Of a stretch of 64,000 bases of DNA, positions 1-8,685 are shown in pieces; the stretch's first letter is position 1, and every line of letters starts with the position of its first letter. Source of the stretch: Caloramator quimbayensis. Its GTDB lineage: Bacteria > Bacillota > Clostridia > Clostridiales > Caloramatoraceae. A program made the translations under genes and the position numbers. A model generated the notes under the pieces. It was not told the origin of the DNA and ran no database searches. It worked only from the letters and a program-made list of their open reading frames with translations. The stretch covers positions 62,001 to 126,000 of the forward strand of contig NZ_FUYH01000008.1 of assembly GCF_900167605.1 (NCBI RefSeq), written 5' to 3'.

Positions 1-2
1 AA

Positions 3-131
3 AACAGAATAAATCAAATAGAAAAGTTGACAAAACCTTTGTTTATTCAATGCGATATTGAAAAGGACGAGAGTGTATATCCAATAGTCCCCCCAGGTAT
101 GCCTATAGAAAATATGCTTTTTGAAGGATAA
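3..131 (+). CDS. C-terminal end of an unrecognised protein (partial)
   Basis: An open frame runs in from the left edge and stops with TAA at 129-131. It gives about 42 residues ending in PIVPPGMPIENMLFEG. The start lies outside the window. I do not recognise the family from this tail, and no domain call is possible. About 90 bases of AT-rich DNA separate it from the next gene. Confidence 0.4.
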   Translation, partial: NRINQIEKLTKPLFIQCDIEKDESVYPIVPPGMPIENMLFEG

Positions 132-228
132 AATTACTAATTGTTAATTTTTAATAGTAATTATGTAAAAATATTGAAAAGTATGTAATTAGATATTATA
201 ATTAAGCATAAGAAAGGGGATGATTTTG

Positions 229-594
229 TTGAAAAATGTAAAATTTGAATTAGATTTAAAGGGAAAGAAGGCAAAGAAGAACCTTAAAAAGGGACTTGCA
301 GTTGGAACAGCAATAGGTGCTGCAATTGGTACATTAGGAGGAATACTTTTAGCTCCAAAGCCAGGCAAGGAAACAAGAGAACAGATAAAGGATAGCGCTG
401 TTGATATGTCAAAGAAGGTTGCTGATAACGTTAAAGATATTACAAAGAAAACCGGAGAAGCTGTAAAGGATAAATTCAATAAGTGTTGTAAAAACAAAGA
501 AGAAAAAGCAGTAGATATAGAAAATCAGGAAATAGAAAATGAAAAGGAAAAGGATGAAGAAGAGAATAACTTAGAAGAAAATACTAATGAATAA
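229..594 (+). CDS. YtxH domain-containing protein
   Basis: A small protein of about 121 residues. A basic N-terminus is followed by a Gly/Ala-rich segment (GLAVGTAIGAAIGTLGGILLAPK) and then by PGKETREQ. This hydrophobic glycine zipper ending in APK-x-G-x-E-x-R is the hallmark of the YtxH family, whose members are membrane-associated stress or envelope proteins of unknown mechanism. The C-terminal third is highly charged (Glu/Lys). I chose TTG at 229 because AAAGGGGA at 213-220 sits eight bases before it; the ATG at 220 overlaps that ribosome site. The DUF948 gene starts 11 bases downstream, and YtxH and DUF948 genes commonly pair in firmicutes, so they are probably cotranscribed. Confidence 0.8.
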   Translation: MKNVKFELDLKGKKAKKNLKKGLAVGTAIGAAIGTLGGILLAPKPGKETREQIKDSAVDMSKKVADNVKDITKKTGEAVKDKFNKCCKNKEEKAVDIENQEIENEKEKDEEENNLEENTNE

Positions 595-605
595 GGAGTA
601 ATGCC

Positions 606-956
606 ATGGAGATAAAAATAACTTTAGAGGGCTTTATCCTTTTCATTGCAACAGTTGCGATTATTCTGATTACTATTTATCTTGTTAAAACGCTCATAAA
701 CCTCAATAAACTTTTGAAAAATGCAAACAGTTTTTTAGAGGAAAACAAAAAGAATTTAGATGAAACTTTAAAAAATGTTAATGCTGTTACGTCTTCAGCA
801 AAGGATAAAATTGAATATATAGATAAATTTTTTAAATCCGATGAAGAGGCAGCAACAAGCGATTTTTCAAACATAGTTTCAACGGTTCAAACGGTTGTTG
901 ATTTGTTTGAGCAGATAAAAGACCTTTTCCCAAAAAAGAAAAGGTTTAGAAGGTAA
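606..956 (+). CDS. DUF948 domain-containing membrane protein
   Basis: A protein of 116 residues with one N-terminal membrane helix (roughly residues 8-28, FILFIATVAIILITIYLVKTL) and a charged, helical cytoplasmic or surface domain with heptad-like Leu/Asn spacing. This is the DUF948 layout, a poorly characterised family often beside YtxH. AAGGAG ends seven bases before the ATG at 606; the ATG at 601 runs directly into a stop. It forms a two-gene unit with the YtxH gene and is followed by a hairpin terminator. Confidence 0.75.
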   Translation: MEIKITLEGFILFIATVAIILITIYLVKTLINLNKLLKNANSFLEENKKNLDETLKNVNAVTSSAKDKIEYIDKFFKSDEEAATSDFSNIVSTVQTVVDLFEQIKDLFPKKKRFRR

Positions 957-962
957 TATTCT

Positions 963-1000
963 GGGAGCAGTTGTTTAAAATTTTCCTACTGCTCCCTTTA
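963..1000 (+). terminator. Rho-independent terminator after the DUF948 gene
   Basis: GGGAGCAGT at 963-971 is perfectly complementary to ACTGCTCCC at 988-996 and is followed by TTTATAT. This closes the YtxH-DUF948 unit. Confidence 0.75.
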
Positions 1001-1135
1001 TATATCTTTAATATATTTTTATTTTTCCTCTATATAGAATCTTATGAATATTTATGATACTATGAGTTTGAAATATATTTATTTCTATTAATTAAGCTTA
1101 AAAAAATTAGTTGTTTAATACGATGGGAGGATTGA

Positions 1136-1732
1136 ATGGTTTTGATTGATTTATGTAAAAGCAAGATAAAGATAAATACTTTTAAAAATAAATCTTTTAA
1201 TAAGTATATAGTAGAGTATCCTAAAAAAAATTGCATGCCTGTAGATATGAGCATGAATTTATTAAAAAATGTTATTAATGAAAGCGATGTTATTATTCAG
1301 ATTGATTCAAATTTAACTTTTTTAAATGAGAATGATACAAAGGATAAAATAAAAAAATTAAGAAATATTTTAGCAAATAAAGATATAAACGCTAAATACA
1401 GGGCTTCTAAATGTGAAGAAAAAAATAGTTTTGCAGGAATAGTATTAGGGAAAAAATATGTATTACGAGAAGAACTTATCTTCAGACTTTATAAAGGCAT
1501 TGATGATGAAGAACTATTAAAAATAATATTAAATATTGGATGCTTTGTATATGTGCCGATGATTGAAATTGAAAATAATGAAATTTTAGATAAGATACTT
1601 AATGGATATTTTGAGGACAATGATGAAAAGTTCCTATCTTTCAAGGTTGTAATGTACATAAATTCTTACGTTGATAGAGCTTCAATTGAAACAAAAATAT
1701 TAGATATAGAAGAAATTAAGAAATACATATAA
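1136..1732 (+). CDS. hypothetical protein, 198 aa
   Basis: A convincing open frame with GGGAGG about six bases before the ATG. The product is rich in Ile, Lys, Asn and Glu, has no signal peptide or clear membrane helix, and shows no motif I recognise. An internal stretch around residues 110-150 (ELIFRLYKGIDDEELLKIIL) looks helical. It stands alone between two terminator-like structures, facing the EetB-like gene tail to tail. Start choice is supported by the ribosome site. Function unknown. Confidence 0.6.
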   Translation: MVLIDLCKSKIKINTFKNKSFNKYIVEYPKKNCMPVDMSMNLLKNVINESDVIIQIDSNLTFLNENDTKDKIKKLRNILANKDINAKYRASKCEEKNSFAGIVLGKKYVLREELIFRLYKGIDDEELLKIILNIGCFVYVPMIEIENNEILDKILNGYFEDNDEKFLSFKVVMYINSYVDRASIETKILDIEEIKKYI

Positions 1733-1752
1733 AAAGAGCTCTTTATATTTTA
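1733..1752 (+). terminator. Weak terminator-like palindrome
   Basis: AAAGAGCTCTTT at 1733-1744 is followed by ATATTTTAG. The stem is short. It may terminate the orphan gene, since the convergent gene ends at 1767. Confidence 0.35.
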
Positions 1753-1766
1753 GTAACATTGTACGA

Positions 1767-2282
1767 TTAATTTATTTTAGTGAACTGTAATTTTTTAAGA
1801 TGAACTAATAAAAACTTAGATGTTATTCCAACAAAAATACCAGTTCCGATACCTGCTATCATAAGAACTGGAAGGTATGCAATAATTCTTATGTTTTGAA
1901 CGGTAATTGAGGCTACTAAAATTTGACCAATGTTATGAAATACAGAGCCCATAACGCTTACACCTATAATACTTACATTTTCTTTTCCAAACTTTTTTAA
2001 AATAAACATTACTAAAAGGCTTAAAATACCTCCGGATAAACTGAAAAAAAAGCTTGAAAGGGAGCCGACTAAAAGCGTTGAAAGTATAATTCTTAGTATA
2101 ACGACAAGGAATGTATCAGCAAGGCTTAAAGAATATAGTGAAACAACAGTAATAATATTTGCAAGACCAAGCTTTGCACCTGGGGTTATAAAGGGAACGG
2201 GTATCATTGTTTCAACTATATAAAGTACTAAGGCTTGCGCAACGAGTATTGATATAAATATCATATTCTGTGTTTTTTTCAT
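1767..2282 (-). CDS. Gx transporter family protein (Hpre_diP_synt_I; EetB-like)
   Basis: An integral membrane protein of 171 residues with about five helices. Residues 1-60 contain the family pattern MIPVPFITPGAKLGLANI, with small-residue and Gly-rich helices later (LSGGILSLL, GIGTGIFVGIT). The family carries the old name 'heptaprenyl diphosphate synthase component I' but looks like a small ECF-type transporter component. In flavin-based EET loci of Listeria-type bacteria the EetB protein is, to my knowledge, of this kind. The start has AAGGAGG seven bases upstream. It lies 11 bases after the EetA-like gene and both are divergent from apbE. What it transports, if anything, is not shown by the sequence. 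Confidence 0.8.
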   Translation of the reverse strand: MKKTQNMIFISILVAQALVLYIVETMIPVPFITPGAKLGLANIITVVSLYSLSLADTFLVVILRIILSTLLVGSLSSFFFSLSGGILSLLVMFILKKFGKENVSIIGVSVMGSVFHNIGQILVASITVQNIRIIAYLPVLMIAGIGTGIFVGITSKFLLVHLKKLQFTKIN

Positions 2283-2293
2283 TTAAATCCTCC

Positions 2294-2674
2294 TTAATAT
2301 GCAATATCATCTGTTTCGGATTTTCCTTCTCCCTTTATCTCCACAACAACTTTATGCGGAAGACATACAATGGTTTGACCTACTTTATCAATAGTTCCAG
2401 ATCTAACACAAACTTTATCGTGACAATCGGCATCTGCCATGTTTATTTTCCCTTTTGATATATGGATTATATTTTTGCCAAGTTTAGTTTCAATTGGAAT
2501 CGTCATATCCTCCATATTTTCTGTAAGAGGAATTTTTTTATATAAAACACCTTCAACATATATCTCTGCATATCTATTTTCATATTTCTTGTTTGAAGAT
2601 AAAAAGAACCATGCAGCAGATACTATAGATATAAGAATAAATGATAGAATAATTATTATATCAAATTTTTTCAT
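2294..2674 (-). CDS. NusG domain II-containing protein (EetA-like)
   Basis: A protein of about 126 residues with one N-terminal membrane helix (residues 4-25) and an extracytoplasmic beta-rich domain. That domain contains CHDKVCVRSGTI and VCLPHKVVVEIKG, the NusG_II pattern with a C-x4-C pair and a further Cys. Such proteins sit beside Gx transporter, FMN-binding and ApbE genes and correspond to EetA in flavin-based electron transfer loci. I start at 2674, where AGAGAGG precedes ATG by about nine bases; a longer frame begins at 2713 but has no ribosome site. It is the first gene of a two-gene reverse operon with the EetB-like gene. Confidence 0.75.
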   Translation of the reverse strand: MKKFDIIIILSFILISIVSAAWFFLSSNKKYENRYAEIYVEGVLYKKIPLTENMEDMTIPIETKLGKNIIHISKGKINMADADCHDKVCVRSGTIDKVGQTIVCLPHKVVVEIKGEGKSETDDIAY

Positions 2675-2718
2675 TATATATTGCCTCTCTTTTATTGTTA
2701 AAATTAAATCCAATTTAT

Positions 2719-2747
2719 ATTTTAAATAATAATTTCATAATTGTCTA
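2719..2747 (-). promoter_or_regulatory. Candidate promoter for the eetA-eetB-like operon
   Basis: On the reverse strand TAGACA and TAAAAT are separated by 17 bases, placing a transcript start near 2712, about 40 bases before the ATG at 2674. The region is AT-rich, so this is moderate evidence only. Confidence 0.45.
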
Positions 2748-2830
2748 TATAGCTCGACATTTGAAATTCCATGAATTTTAATGAAATAAATGAACAAAAT
2801 GTACATAATTCGATGCTAATTGATAATATA

Positions 2831-2860
2831 TTGACGATGATTTTGTTTGAATGTTAAAAT
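2831..2860 (+). promoter_or_regulatory. Candidate promoter for the apbE-ubiDAX operon
   Basis: TTGACG at 2831-2836 and TAAAAT at 2855-2860 are 18 bases apart, with a TG one base before the -10. The leader to the apbE ATG would be about 200 bases long and contains a terminator-like hairpin. Confidence 0.5.
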
Positions 2861-2994
2861 ATAAACAAAAAAGCAAAAATAAGATTTAACATTTAATATG
2901 TGTATTTTAGACATAGTATTTACCTTTAAAGCTATTTATTTTACATAAAGAGTTAACTATAAAGAATAATTTGCAAATTAATTGTTTATAATAC

Positions 2995-3022
2995 GGCTTT
3001 AGAGAAATCTCTAAAGCCTTTA
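2995..3022 (+). terminator. Terminator-like hairpin in the apbE leader
   Basis: GGCTTTAGAG at 2995-3004 pairs perfectly with CTCTAAAGCC at 3009-3018 around an AAAT loop, followed by TTTATAAT. It lies about 33 bases before the ribosome site of apbE and downstream of the candidate promoter, so it could act as an attenuator or processing site rather than an end. Confidence 0.5.
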
Positions 3023-3064
3023 TAATAGTATTAGCAATAAAAAATATATTTTATGGAGGATATT

Positions 3065-4120
3065 ATGAGATACAATAAAAAAAAGTTTTTTATTAAATTT
3101 ATTATCTCAATTATTATTTTATCTTTATTTTTTTCAGGATGCGGCAAAAAAGTTAAGGTTCTAAATGAGCCAATTGAAAAAACTGATTTTGTTCTTGGAA
3201 CAGTCTGCACAGTTAAGATTTATGATGAAGCGCCATCTAATTTACTTGATAAGGTTTTTGATAGGCTCAAAGAAATTGAAAACAGAATGACTATAAATGC
3301 AGAGGGAAGCGAAGTTGATGAAATTAATGAAAAATCTGGAATTGAACCTGTCAAAGTAACAGATGATGTTTATTATGTTATAAAAACTGGTAAAGAATTT
3401 GGAAAGATTTCAGGTGGACGTTTTGATATAACTATAGGTCCTATAGTAAAGCTTTGGAATATTGGGACTGATTATGCGAGGGTTCCTTCTCCTGATGAAA
3501 TAAAGGAAAAATTACCATTAGTAAACTATGAAGATATAGTCCTTGATGATAAAAACAAGACAGTATTTCTTAAAAGGAAAGGAATGATAATAGACCTTGG
3601 AGGCATAGCTAAAGGATATGCTGCTGATGAGGTTTATAGAATTTTAAAAGAAAACAATGTTGAGCATGCAATTATAAACCTTGGTGGGAATGTATTTGCA
3701 ATGGGAGTAAATCCAAAGGAAAATAGAAATTGGAATATAGGCGTCCAAGACCCTTTTAGTGAAAGAGGAGATTATATAGGGATTTTAAGTATATCAGATA
3801 AAACTGTTGTATCCTCGGGAATTTATGAAAGATATTTTATACAGGATGGAAAGAGATATCACCATATTCTTGATACTAAAAGCGGCTATCCTGTTGATAA
3901 TAACCTTGCAGGAACTACTATTGTTGCGGATAAATCCATAAATGGAGATGGCTTATCAACGACTATTTTTGCAGCTGGAGTTGAAGATGGACTTAAAATT
4001 GCAGAAAGTTTAAAAGGAGTTGAAGCTATTTTTATTACTAAAAATCGTGAAGTGTATATTACACCTAAACTTAAAAGTATCTTTAAAATAACAAATCCTA
4101 ATTTTAAGCTTATGAATTAG
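3065..4120 (+). CDS. apbE: FAD:protein FMN transferase, lipoprotein (ApbE/FmnB)
   Basis: ApbE moves FMN from FAD to a Thr or Ser of extracytoplasmic flavoproteins. The 351-residue product starts with a lipoprotein signal (LSLFFSGC, lipid Cys at residue 26). It then shows typical ApbE blocks: LGTVCTVKIYDE, FDITIGPIVKLWNIG, IIDLGGIAKGYAADE, INLGGNVFAMG, SSGIYERYF and HHILDTKSGYP. I start at 3065 because GGAGG at 3055-3059 precedes it; the ATG at 3053 overlaps that site. Only 22 bases separate it from the ubiD-type gene, suggesting a shared operon. Its obvious substrate is the protein encoded at 9728-11107, which carries two SGAT flavinylation motifs. This is the role of FmnB in Listeria. Confidence 0.92.
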   Translation: MRYNKKKFFIKFIISIIILSLFFSGCGKKVKVLNEPIEKTDFVLGTVCTVKIYDEAPSNLLDKVFDRLKEIENRMTINAEGSEVDEINEKSGIEPVKVTDDVYYVIKTGKEFGKISGGRFDITIGPIVKLWNIGTDYARVPSPDEIKEKLPLVNYEDIVLDDKNKTVFLKRKGMIIDLGGIAKGYAADEVYRILKENNVEHAIINLGGNVFAMGVNPKENRNWNIGVQDPFSERGDYIGILSISDKTVVSSGIYERYFIQDGKRYHHILDTKSGYPVDNNLAGTTIVADKSINGDGLSTTIFAAGVEDGLKIAESLKGVEAIFITKNREVYITPKLKSIFKITNPNFKLMN

Positions 4121-4142
4121 ATAATGAAAGGTTTTGATATTT

Positions 4143-5579
4143 ATGGCTTACAATGATATTCAGGATTTTATGAATGTACTTGATAGTAATGGGTTGCTTA
4201 AAAAAATTAAAATTGAAGTAGACAGTGAACTTGAAATAACTGAAATAACTGACAGAGTTTCAAAAAAAAATGGTCCTGCTCTTTTGTTTGAAAAAGTAAG
4301 GGGTTCAAAGTACCCAGTTTTAATTAATGCTTTTGGAAGTTTTGAAAGGTTAAATCTTGCCCTTGAAGTAAATAAATTAGATGATATTTCAGATGTAATA
4401 GTAGATTTAATGAATGTTTCAAACTACATAGGGCTGATAGATAAGATAAAATCCATTCCAAAGCTTGCAAGGCTTGTGAGGGTATTTCCTAAAAAAGTCG
4501 ATAGGGCACCGTGTCAGGAGATTTTTGAGGAAGCAGACCTTTCAACCCTTCCAATTTTAAAATGCTGGCCATTGGATGGAGGAAGATTTATTACATTGCC
4601 CCTTGTAATTACAAAGGATCCTGAAACTGGCCTTCAAAACATGGGTATGTACAGGCTTCAGGTATACGACAAAAATACTACAGGAATGCACTGGCATCTT
4701 CATAAGGATGGTAGGGAAATATACGAAAAGTATAAAAAAATTGGAGGAAGGATGCCTGTATCGGTTGCATTAGGGTGTGATCCAGCAACTATTTATTCAG
4801 CAACAGCACCTCTTCCAAAGGAAATAGATGAGATGATTTTTTCGGGATTCTTAAGGAAATCTCCTCTTGAAATAGTAAAGTGTAAAACAAATGATATTTT
4901 TGTTCCAGCAAATGCAGAATTTATACTTGAGGGATATGTTGATGTTGATGAGCTTCGCGAAGAGGGTCCATTTGGAGATCATACGGGTTATTATTCGTTA
5001 AAGGATATGTATCCAGTATTTCATGTTGAATGTATAACAAGAAAAAAGAATCCTATATATCCTGCAACAGTAGTTGGAAAACCTCCAATGGAGGATTGTT
5101 ATCTCGGAAAAGCAACTGAAAGAATATTTCTTCCGCTTCTTAAGATAATGTGTCCTGAAATCATAGATATTAATTTCCCAATTGAGGGAGTATTTCATAA
5201 CTGCGTTATTGTTTCAATTAAAAAAAGATATCCAGGGCATGCAAAAAAAGTAATGCACTCTCTCTGGGGAATGGGACAGATGATGTATACAAAGATGATT
5301 ATTGTAGTGGATGAAAATATTAATCCTCATGACTTATCTACTGTTGCATGGAAAGTTTTTAACAATATTGATGCTGCAAGGGATGTGGTTATCGTAGAAG
5401 GGCCTCTCGATGCCCTCGACCATGCATCGCCCATGCCACATTACGGCCATAAGATGGGAATAGATGCAACAAAAAAATGGACAAGTGAAGGACATTTAAG
5501 AGAATGGCCTGATGATATTGAGATGACAAAGGAAATAAAGTCCCTTGTTGATAGGAGGTGGAGGGAATATGGTTTTTAA
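4143..5579 (+). CDS. ubiD: UbiD family decarboxylase
   Basis: A prenylated-FMN-dependent decarboxylase of about 478 residues. Characteristic blocks include MGMYRLQVYDKNTTGMHWH, HLHKDGREIYEKYK, REEGPFGDHTGYYS and VVGKPPMEDCYLG. UbiD acts on 3-polyprenyl-4-hydroxybenzoate or analogous aromatic acids in quinone synthesis; other relatives work on different aromatic acids. ATG at 4143 is preceded by GAAAGG at about 11 bases, which is better than the TTG at 4134. The C-terminus overlaps ubiA by 11 bases, and ubiX, which makes the cofactor, is the third gene. This context strongly favours a quinone or aromatic acid pathway. The substrate is not fixed by sequence. Confidence 0.9.
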   Translation: MAYNDIQDFMNVLDSNGLLKKIKIEVDSELEITEITDRVSKKNGPALLFEKVRGSKYPVLINAFGSFERLNLALEVNKLDDISDVIVDLMNVSNYIGLIDKIKSIPKLARLVRVFPKKVDRAPCQEIFEEADLSTLPILKCWPLDGGRFITLPLVITKDPETGLQNMGMYRLQVYDKNTTGMHWHLHKDGREIYEKYKKIGGRMPVSVALGCDPATIYSATAPLPKEIDEMIFSGFLRKSPLEIVKCKTNDIFVPANAEFILEGYVDVDELREEGPFGDHTGYYSLKDMYPVFHVECITRKKNPIYPATVVGKPPMEDCYLGKATERIFLPLLKIMCPEIIDINFPIEGVFHNCVIVSIKKRYPGHAKKVMHSLWGMGQMMYTKMIIVVDENINPHDLSTVAWKVFNNIDAARDVVIVEGPLDALDHASPMPHYGHKMGIDATKKWTSEGHLREWPDDIEMTKEIKSLVDRRWREYGF

Positions 5580-6429
5580 AAAGCTGAAAACATATTCTGA
5601 ACTTGTTATGTTTTCTCATACTTTATTTTCTCTTCCCTTTGCAGCTATATCTATGATGTGGGCTGCTAAAGGACTTCCTTCGATGAAGGTAATACTTTGG
5701 ATATTAGTTGCATTTGTAGGTGCAAGAACAGGTGCTAATGCATTAAATCGCTTAATAGATAAGGATATAGATGCAAAAAATCCAAGAACTGCTAAAAGAC
5801 ATCTGCCTAAAGGAATTGTAAAAAACTATGAAGTTGTAATACTTTCAATTATAAGTTTTTCACTCATGGCTCTTGCAGCATTTAAATTAAATCCTCTTTG
5901 TGTAAAGCTTTTGCCTCTTGCTATAATTATTTTTATAGTTTATTCCTATACAAAAAGGTTCACATATCTTTGCCATATAATACTTGGAATTGCGTGTGGA
6001 GGTGCACCAGTTGGGGCTTGGATTGCAGTAACTGGTGAAATAGGGTGGCCTTCTCTTGTACTTGGTGCTGTTGTAATGCTATGGGTTGCGGGGTTTGATA
6101 TTATATATGGTTCACAGGATTATGATTTTGATAAAAAGGAAGGGCTCTATTCAATACCTGTTAGGTTTGGAATTAAAAATGCTCTTCAAATTTCCACTAT
6201 TTTTCATATTATAGCAATATTACTTCTTATATATTTGTATTTTATAATGAACATGGGTTTTCTATACCTATCAGGAGTCGTAATAGATGCAATACTTTTA
6301 TACATAGAACATCGAATAGTTTCACCAGACAATCTTTCAAATGTTAAGATTGCTTCGTACAGCATTAATGAAGTTGTGAGCGTAGTTCTTTTTTTATTTA
6401 CAGCTGCAGATATATTACTTTTGAGGTGA
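5569..6429 (+). CDS. ubiA: UbiA-family polyprenyltransferase
   Basis: A 286-residue membrane prenyltransferase that attaches a polyprenyl chain to an aromatic ring. The first Asp-rich motif is NALNRLIDKDIDAKNPRT and the second is GSQDYDFDKKEG, with 7-9 hydrophobic helices between and after. The family includes 4-hydroxybenzoate prenyltransferase, MqnP of the futalosine pathway and DmkA of EET loci. ATG at 5569 follows a GGAGGTGGAGGG run and overlaps the end of ubiD, indicating translational coupling. No men or mqn ring-synthesis gene is in the window, so the acceptor may be made elsewhere or imported. Confidence 0.9.
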   Translation: MVFKKLKTYSELVMFSHTLFSLPFAAISMMWAAKGLPSMKVILWILVAFVGARTGANALNRLIDKDIDAKNPRTAKRHLPKGIVKNYEVVILSIISFSLMALAAFKLNPLCVKLLPLAIIIFIVYSYTKRFTYLCHIILGIACGGAPVGAWIAVTGEIGWPSLVLGAVVMLWVAGFDIIYGSQDYDFDKKEGLYSIPVRFGIKNALQISTIFHIIAILLLIYLYFIMNMGFLYLSGVVIDAILLYIEHRIVSPDNLSNVKIASYSINEVVSVVLFLFTAADILLLR

Positions 6430-6433
6430 TAGT

Positions 6434-7006
6434 GTGAAAAAATACATAGTTGGAATTACTGGTGCAAGTGGCAGCATTTATGGAATACGTGCTGCTGAAG
6501 AATTACTAAAACAAAATAATGAGGTTTATCTGACGATAACTGATAACGGAAAAAAGGTAATGAGTTATGAAACAGGATATGAAGTTGGTGATATTATAGA
6601 GAAACTTAAGAATATAGGAAAAATTAATTTATGCAATAATAACGATTTATTCGAGCCGATTGCAAGCGGTTCTTTTAAAGTTGAAGGGATGGTTGTTGCA
6701 CCATGTTCTATGTCAGCGGCAGGCAGAATGGCTAATGGAATCTCTTTAAATTTGCTTGACAGAGCAGCTGATGTATGTATTAAAGAAAAAAGAAAACTTA
6801 TACTTGTTCCAAGGGAAGCACCATTAAGCAATATTCATTTGGAAAATATGCTGAAGTTAAGTAAAAGCGGAGCTGTAATACTTCCTGCATCTCCTGGATT
6901 TTATATAAAACCACAAAGCGTTGATGATATGATTAATTTTATTGTATCGAGGATACTTGATAGCTTAAATATTGAAAATAATTTATGTAAAAAATGGGGG
7001 GCTTAA
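6434..7006 (+). CDS. ubiX: UbiX flavin prenyltransferase
   Basis: UbiX prenylates FMN to give the cofactor of UbiD. The 190-residue product begins IVGITGASGSIYGIRAAEELL, the flavodoxin-like FMN site, and contains VVAPCSMSAAGRMANGIS and LVPREAPLSNIHLENML, both diagnostic. GTG start at 6434 follows AGGTGATA. It lies four bases after ubiA. Having ubiD, ubiA and ubiX in one transcript shows that a prenylated aromatic acid is decarboxylated by this unit. Confidence 0.93.
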   Translation: MKKYIVGITGASGSIYGIRAAEELLKQNNEVYLTITDNGKKVMSYETGYEVGDIIEKLKNIGKINLCNNNDLFEPIASGSFKVEGMVVAPCSMSAAGRMANGISLNLLDRAADVCIKEKRKLILVPREAPLSNIHLENMLKLSKSGAVILPASPGFYIKPQSVDDMINFIVSRILDSLNIENNLCKKWGA

Positions 7007-7007
7007 T

Positions 7008-7937
7008 ATGAAAAAAATTTTATCTTTAGTATTAGCATTTATTCTAACTGTTTCACTTTCATCCTGCAGTTTTGGAAAGAAAACAATGCAGGAGTTGACC
7101 ATTGGTGTTCTGCCTGATGTAGATTCAATACCTCTTATAATAGCACAGCAGCAGGGGTATTTTGAAAAAGAAGGAATTAAGGTTAACGTTCAGCACTTTA
7201 AAAGTGCAAAGGACAGGGATAGTGCTTTTCAAGCGGGAAAGCTCGATGGGGCTGTATCCGATGTACTTGCAGCTGCCTTTGCAAAGGAGGGGGGCTTTGA
7301 TGTTAAGATAACATCTATGACAAACGGAAGTTATAAGCTCCTAATAAATAAAAACTTAGGAATCTCTAAAATTGAAGATTTAAAAGGAAAGAGTATTGCT
7401 ATTTCAAAGAATACTATAATTGAGTATTCTTGCGATATGATGCTAAAGGAAGCTAATGTTTCTTCAGAAGATGTTAAAAAGATTGTAGTACCTCAAATTC
7501 CAGTAAGGCTTGAAATGCTCCAAAACGGTAAAATAGATTCAGCAGTGCTTCCAGATCCTCTGTCAACTGTTGCAGTTAAGAACGGGGCAGTTCTTTTAAA
7601 TAGTACTGATAAACTAAATATTAACCCTGGCGTACTCATATTTAATACAAATTCAATAAAGTCAAAAGAAAAGGAGATAAAGGCTTTCTATGCTGCTTAT
7701 AATAAAGCAGTAGAATTTTTTCAAAAACAGCCTGTTGAAAGCTATATAGATGTTTTAATTAAGGAAGCTGGATTCCCTGAAGATGTAAAGGGCTCAATTA
7801 TCCTTCCTAAATATACAAAAGCTTCACTTCCATCAGAAAAGGATGTTGAGGATGTTATAAGATGGCTTAAGGAAAAGCAACTGATTAAAAATGAATACAA
7901 ATTCAATGAATTAGTTGATGGTAATTTTGTGAGGTAG
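7008..7937 (+). CDS. ABC transporter substrate-binding lipoprotein (NMT1/SsuA/TauA type)
   Basis: A 309-residue lipoprotein with lipobox LSSC (Cys 20). The mature part shows the NitT/TauT/NMT1 pattern: IGVLPDVDSIPLIIAQQQGYFEKEGIKV, DGAVSDVLAAAFAKEGG and IEDLKGKSIAISKNTIIEY. Members bind sulfonates, thiamine precursors, riboflavin or aromatic compounds. The ligand cannot be read from sequence. ATG at 7008 follows a GGGGGG site within the end of ubiX, two bases past its stop, so it belongs to the same operon. The neighbourhood suggests a quinone-ring precursor or a flavin as cargo. The fold is also that of MqnA/MqnD enzymes, but the lipobox and neighbouring permease argue for a binding protein. 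Confidence 0.82.
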   Translation: MKKILSLVLAFILTVSLSSCSFGKKTMQELTIGVLPDVDSIPLIIAQQQGYFEKEGIKVNVQHFKSAKDRDSAFQAGKLDGAVSDVLAAAFAKEGGFDVKITSMTNGSYKLLINKNLGISKIEDLKGKSIAISKNTIIEYSCDMMLKEANVSSEDVKKIVVPQIPVRLEMLQNGKIDSAVLPDPLSTVAVKNGAVLLNSTDKLNINPGVLIFNTNSIKSKEKEIKAFYAAYNKAVEFFQKQPVESYIDVLIKEAGFPEDVKGSIILPKYTKASLPSEKDVEDVIRWLKEKQLIKNEYKFNELVDGNFVR

Positions 7938-7941
7938 TTAT

Positions 7942-8685
7942 ATGATTAAAATTGAAAGCCTTACAGTCAAATATGGAAGTTTTACAGCTCTTTCTAATAT
8001 AAATTTAGAGATTGGTGATGATGAAATATATGCAGTATTAGGACCTTCAGGGTGTGGAAAGACAACTCTTATTTATGCTCTTTCTATGATAATAAAAGAA
8101 TTTGAAGGTAGAGTTCTAATAAACGATAAGCCTATAAAAAACAGCGATGTAAGGATTGGGACAGTTCTGCAAAATTATGGTCTTCTTCCATGGAAGAATG
8201 TATATGAGAATGCTCTTCTTGGTATTGAAATTAAAGACAAAGAGAAAGCAGACAAACTTTATTCTGAGTATATAATAAAGGAACTTGGATTAGAGGATTT
8301 AAAATATAAATATCCAAATAGTTTAAGCGGTGGGCAGATGCAGAGAGTAGCACTTGCCCGCTCATTTATTTTAAAACCTCAGATACTTCTTATGGATGAA
8401 CCCTTTTCAGCATTAGATGCTATAACAAGAGAAAAAATGCAGGAACTTTTTTTAAATATATGGATGAATAATAAAGTATCTACTGTTTTTGTAACTCATA
8501 GCATAGAAGAGGCTATCTGTATAGGCAAAAAGATAGTAATACTTTCAAAAAGTCCTGGAAGGATATTGAAAATTATTAATAATCCATTGTTTGGACTTAA
8601 AGAACCAAGGCTCTCAAGTGATTTTTACAATTTATCTTTGGAGATAAGAAAATTTATAAAAGAGGGATGGTCTATTGAAAAATGA
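7942..8685 (+). CDS. ABC transporter ATP-binding protein (NitT/TauT type)
   Basis: A 247-residue ATPase with Walker A GPSGCGKTT, signature LSGGQMQRVALARS, Walker B ILLMDEPFSALD and switch His in FVTHSIEEA. It closely follows the pattern of SsuB/TauB/ThiZ ATPases. It starts four bases after the binding protein and overlaps the permease gene by 11 bases. It energises the importer encoded by the flanking genes. Confidence 0.9.
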   Translation: MIKIESLTVKYGSFTALSNINLEIGDDEIYAVLGPSGCGKTTLIYALSMIIKEFEGRVLINDKPIKNSDVRIGTVLQNYGLLPWKNVYENALLGIEIKDKEKADKLYSEYIIKELGLEDLKYKYPNSLSGGQMQRVALARSFILKPQILLMDEPFSALDAITREKMQELFLNIWMNNKVSTVFVTHSIEEAICIGKKIVILSKSPGRILKIINNPLFGLKEPRLSSDFYNLSLEIRKFIKEGWSIEK

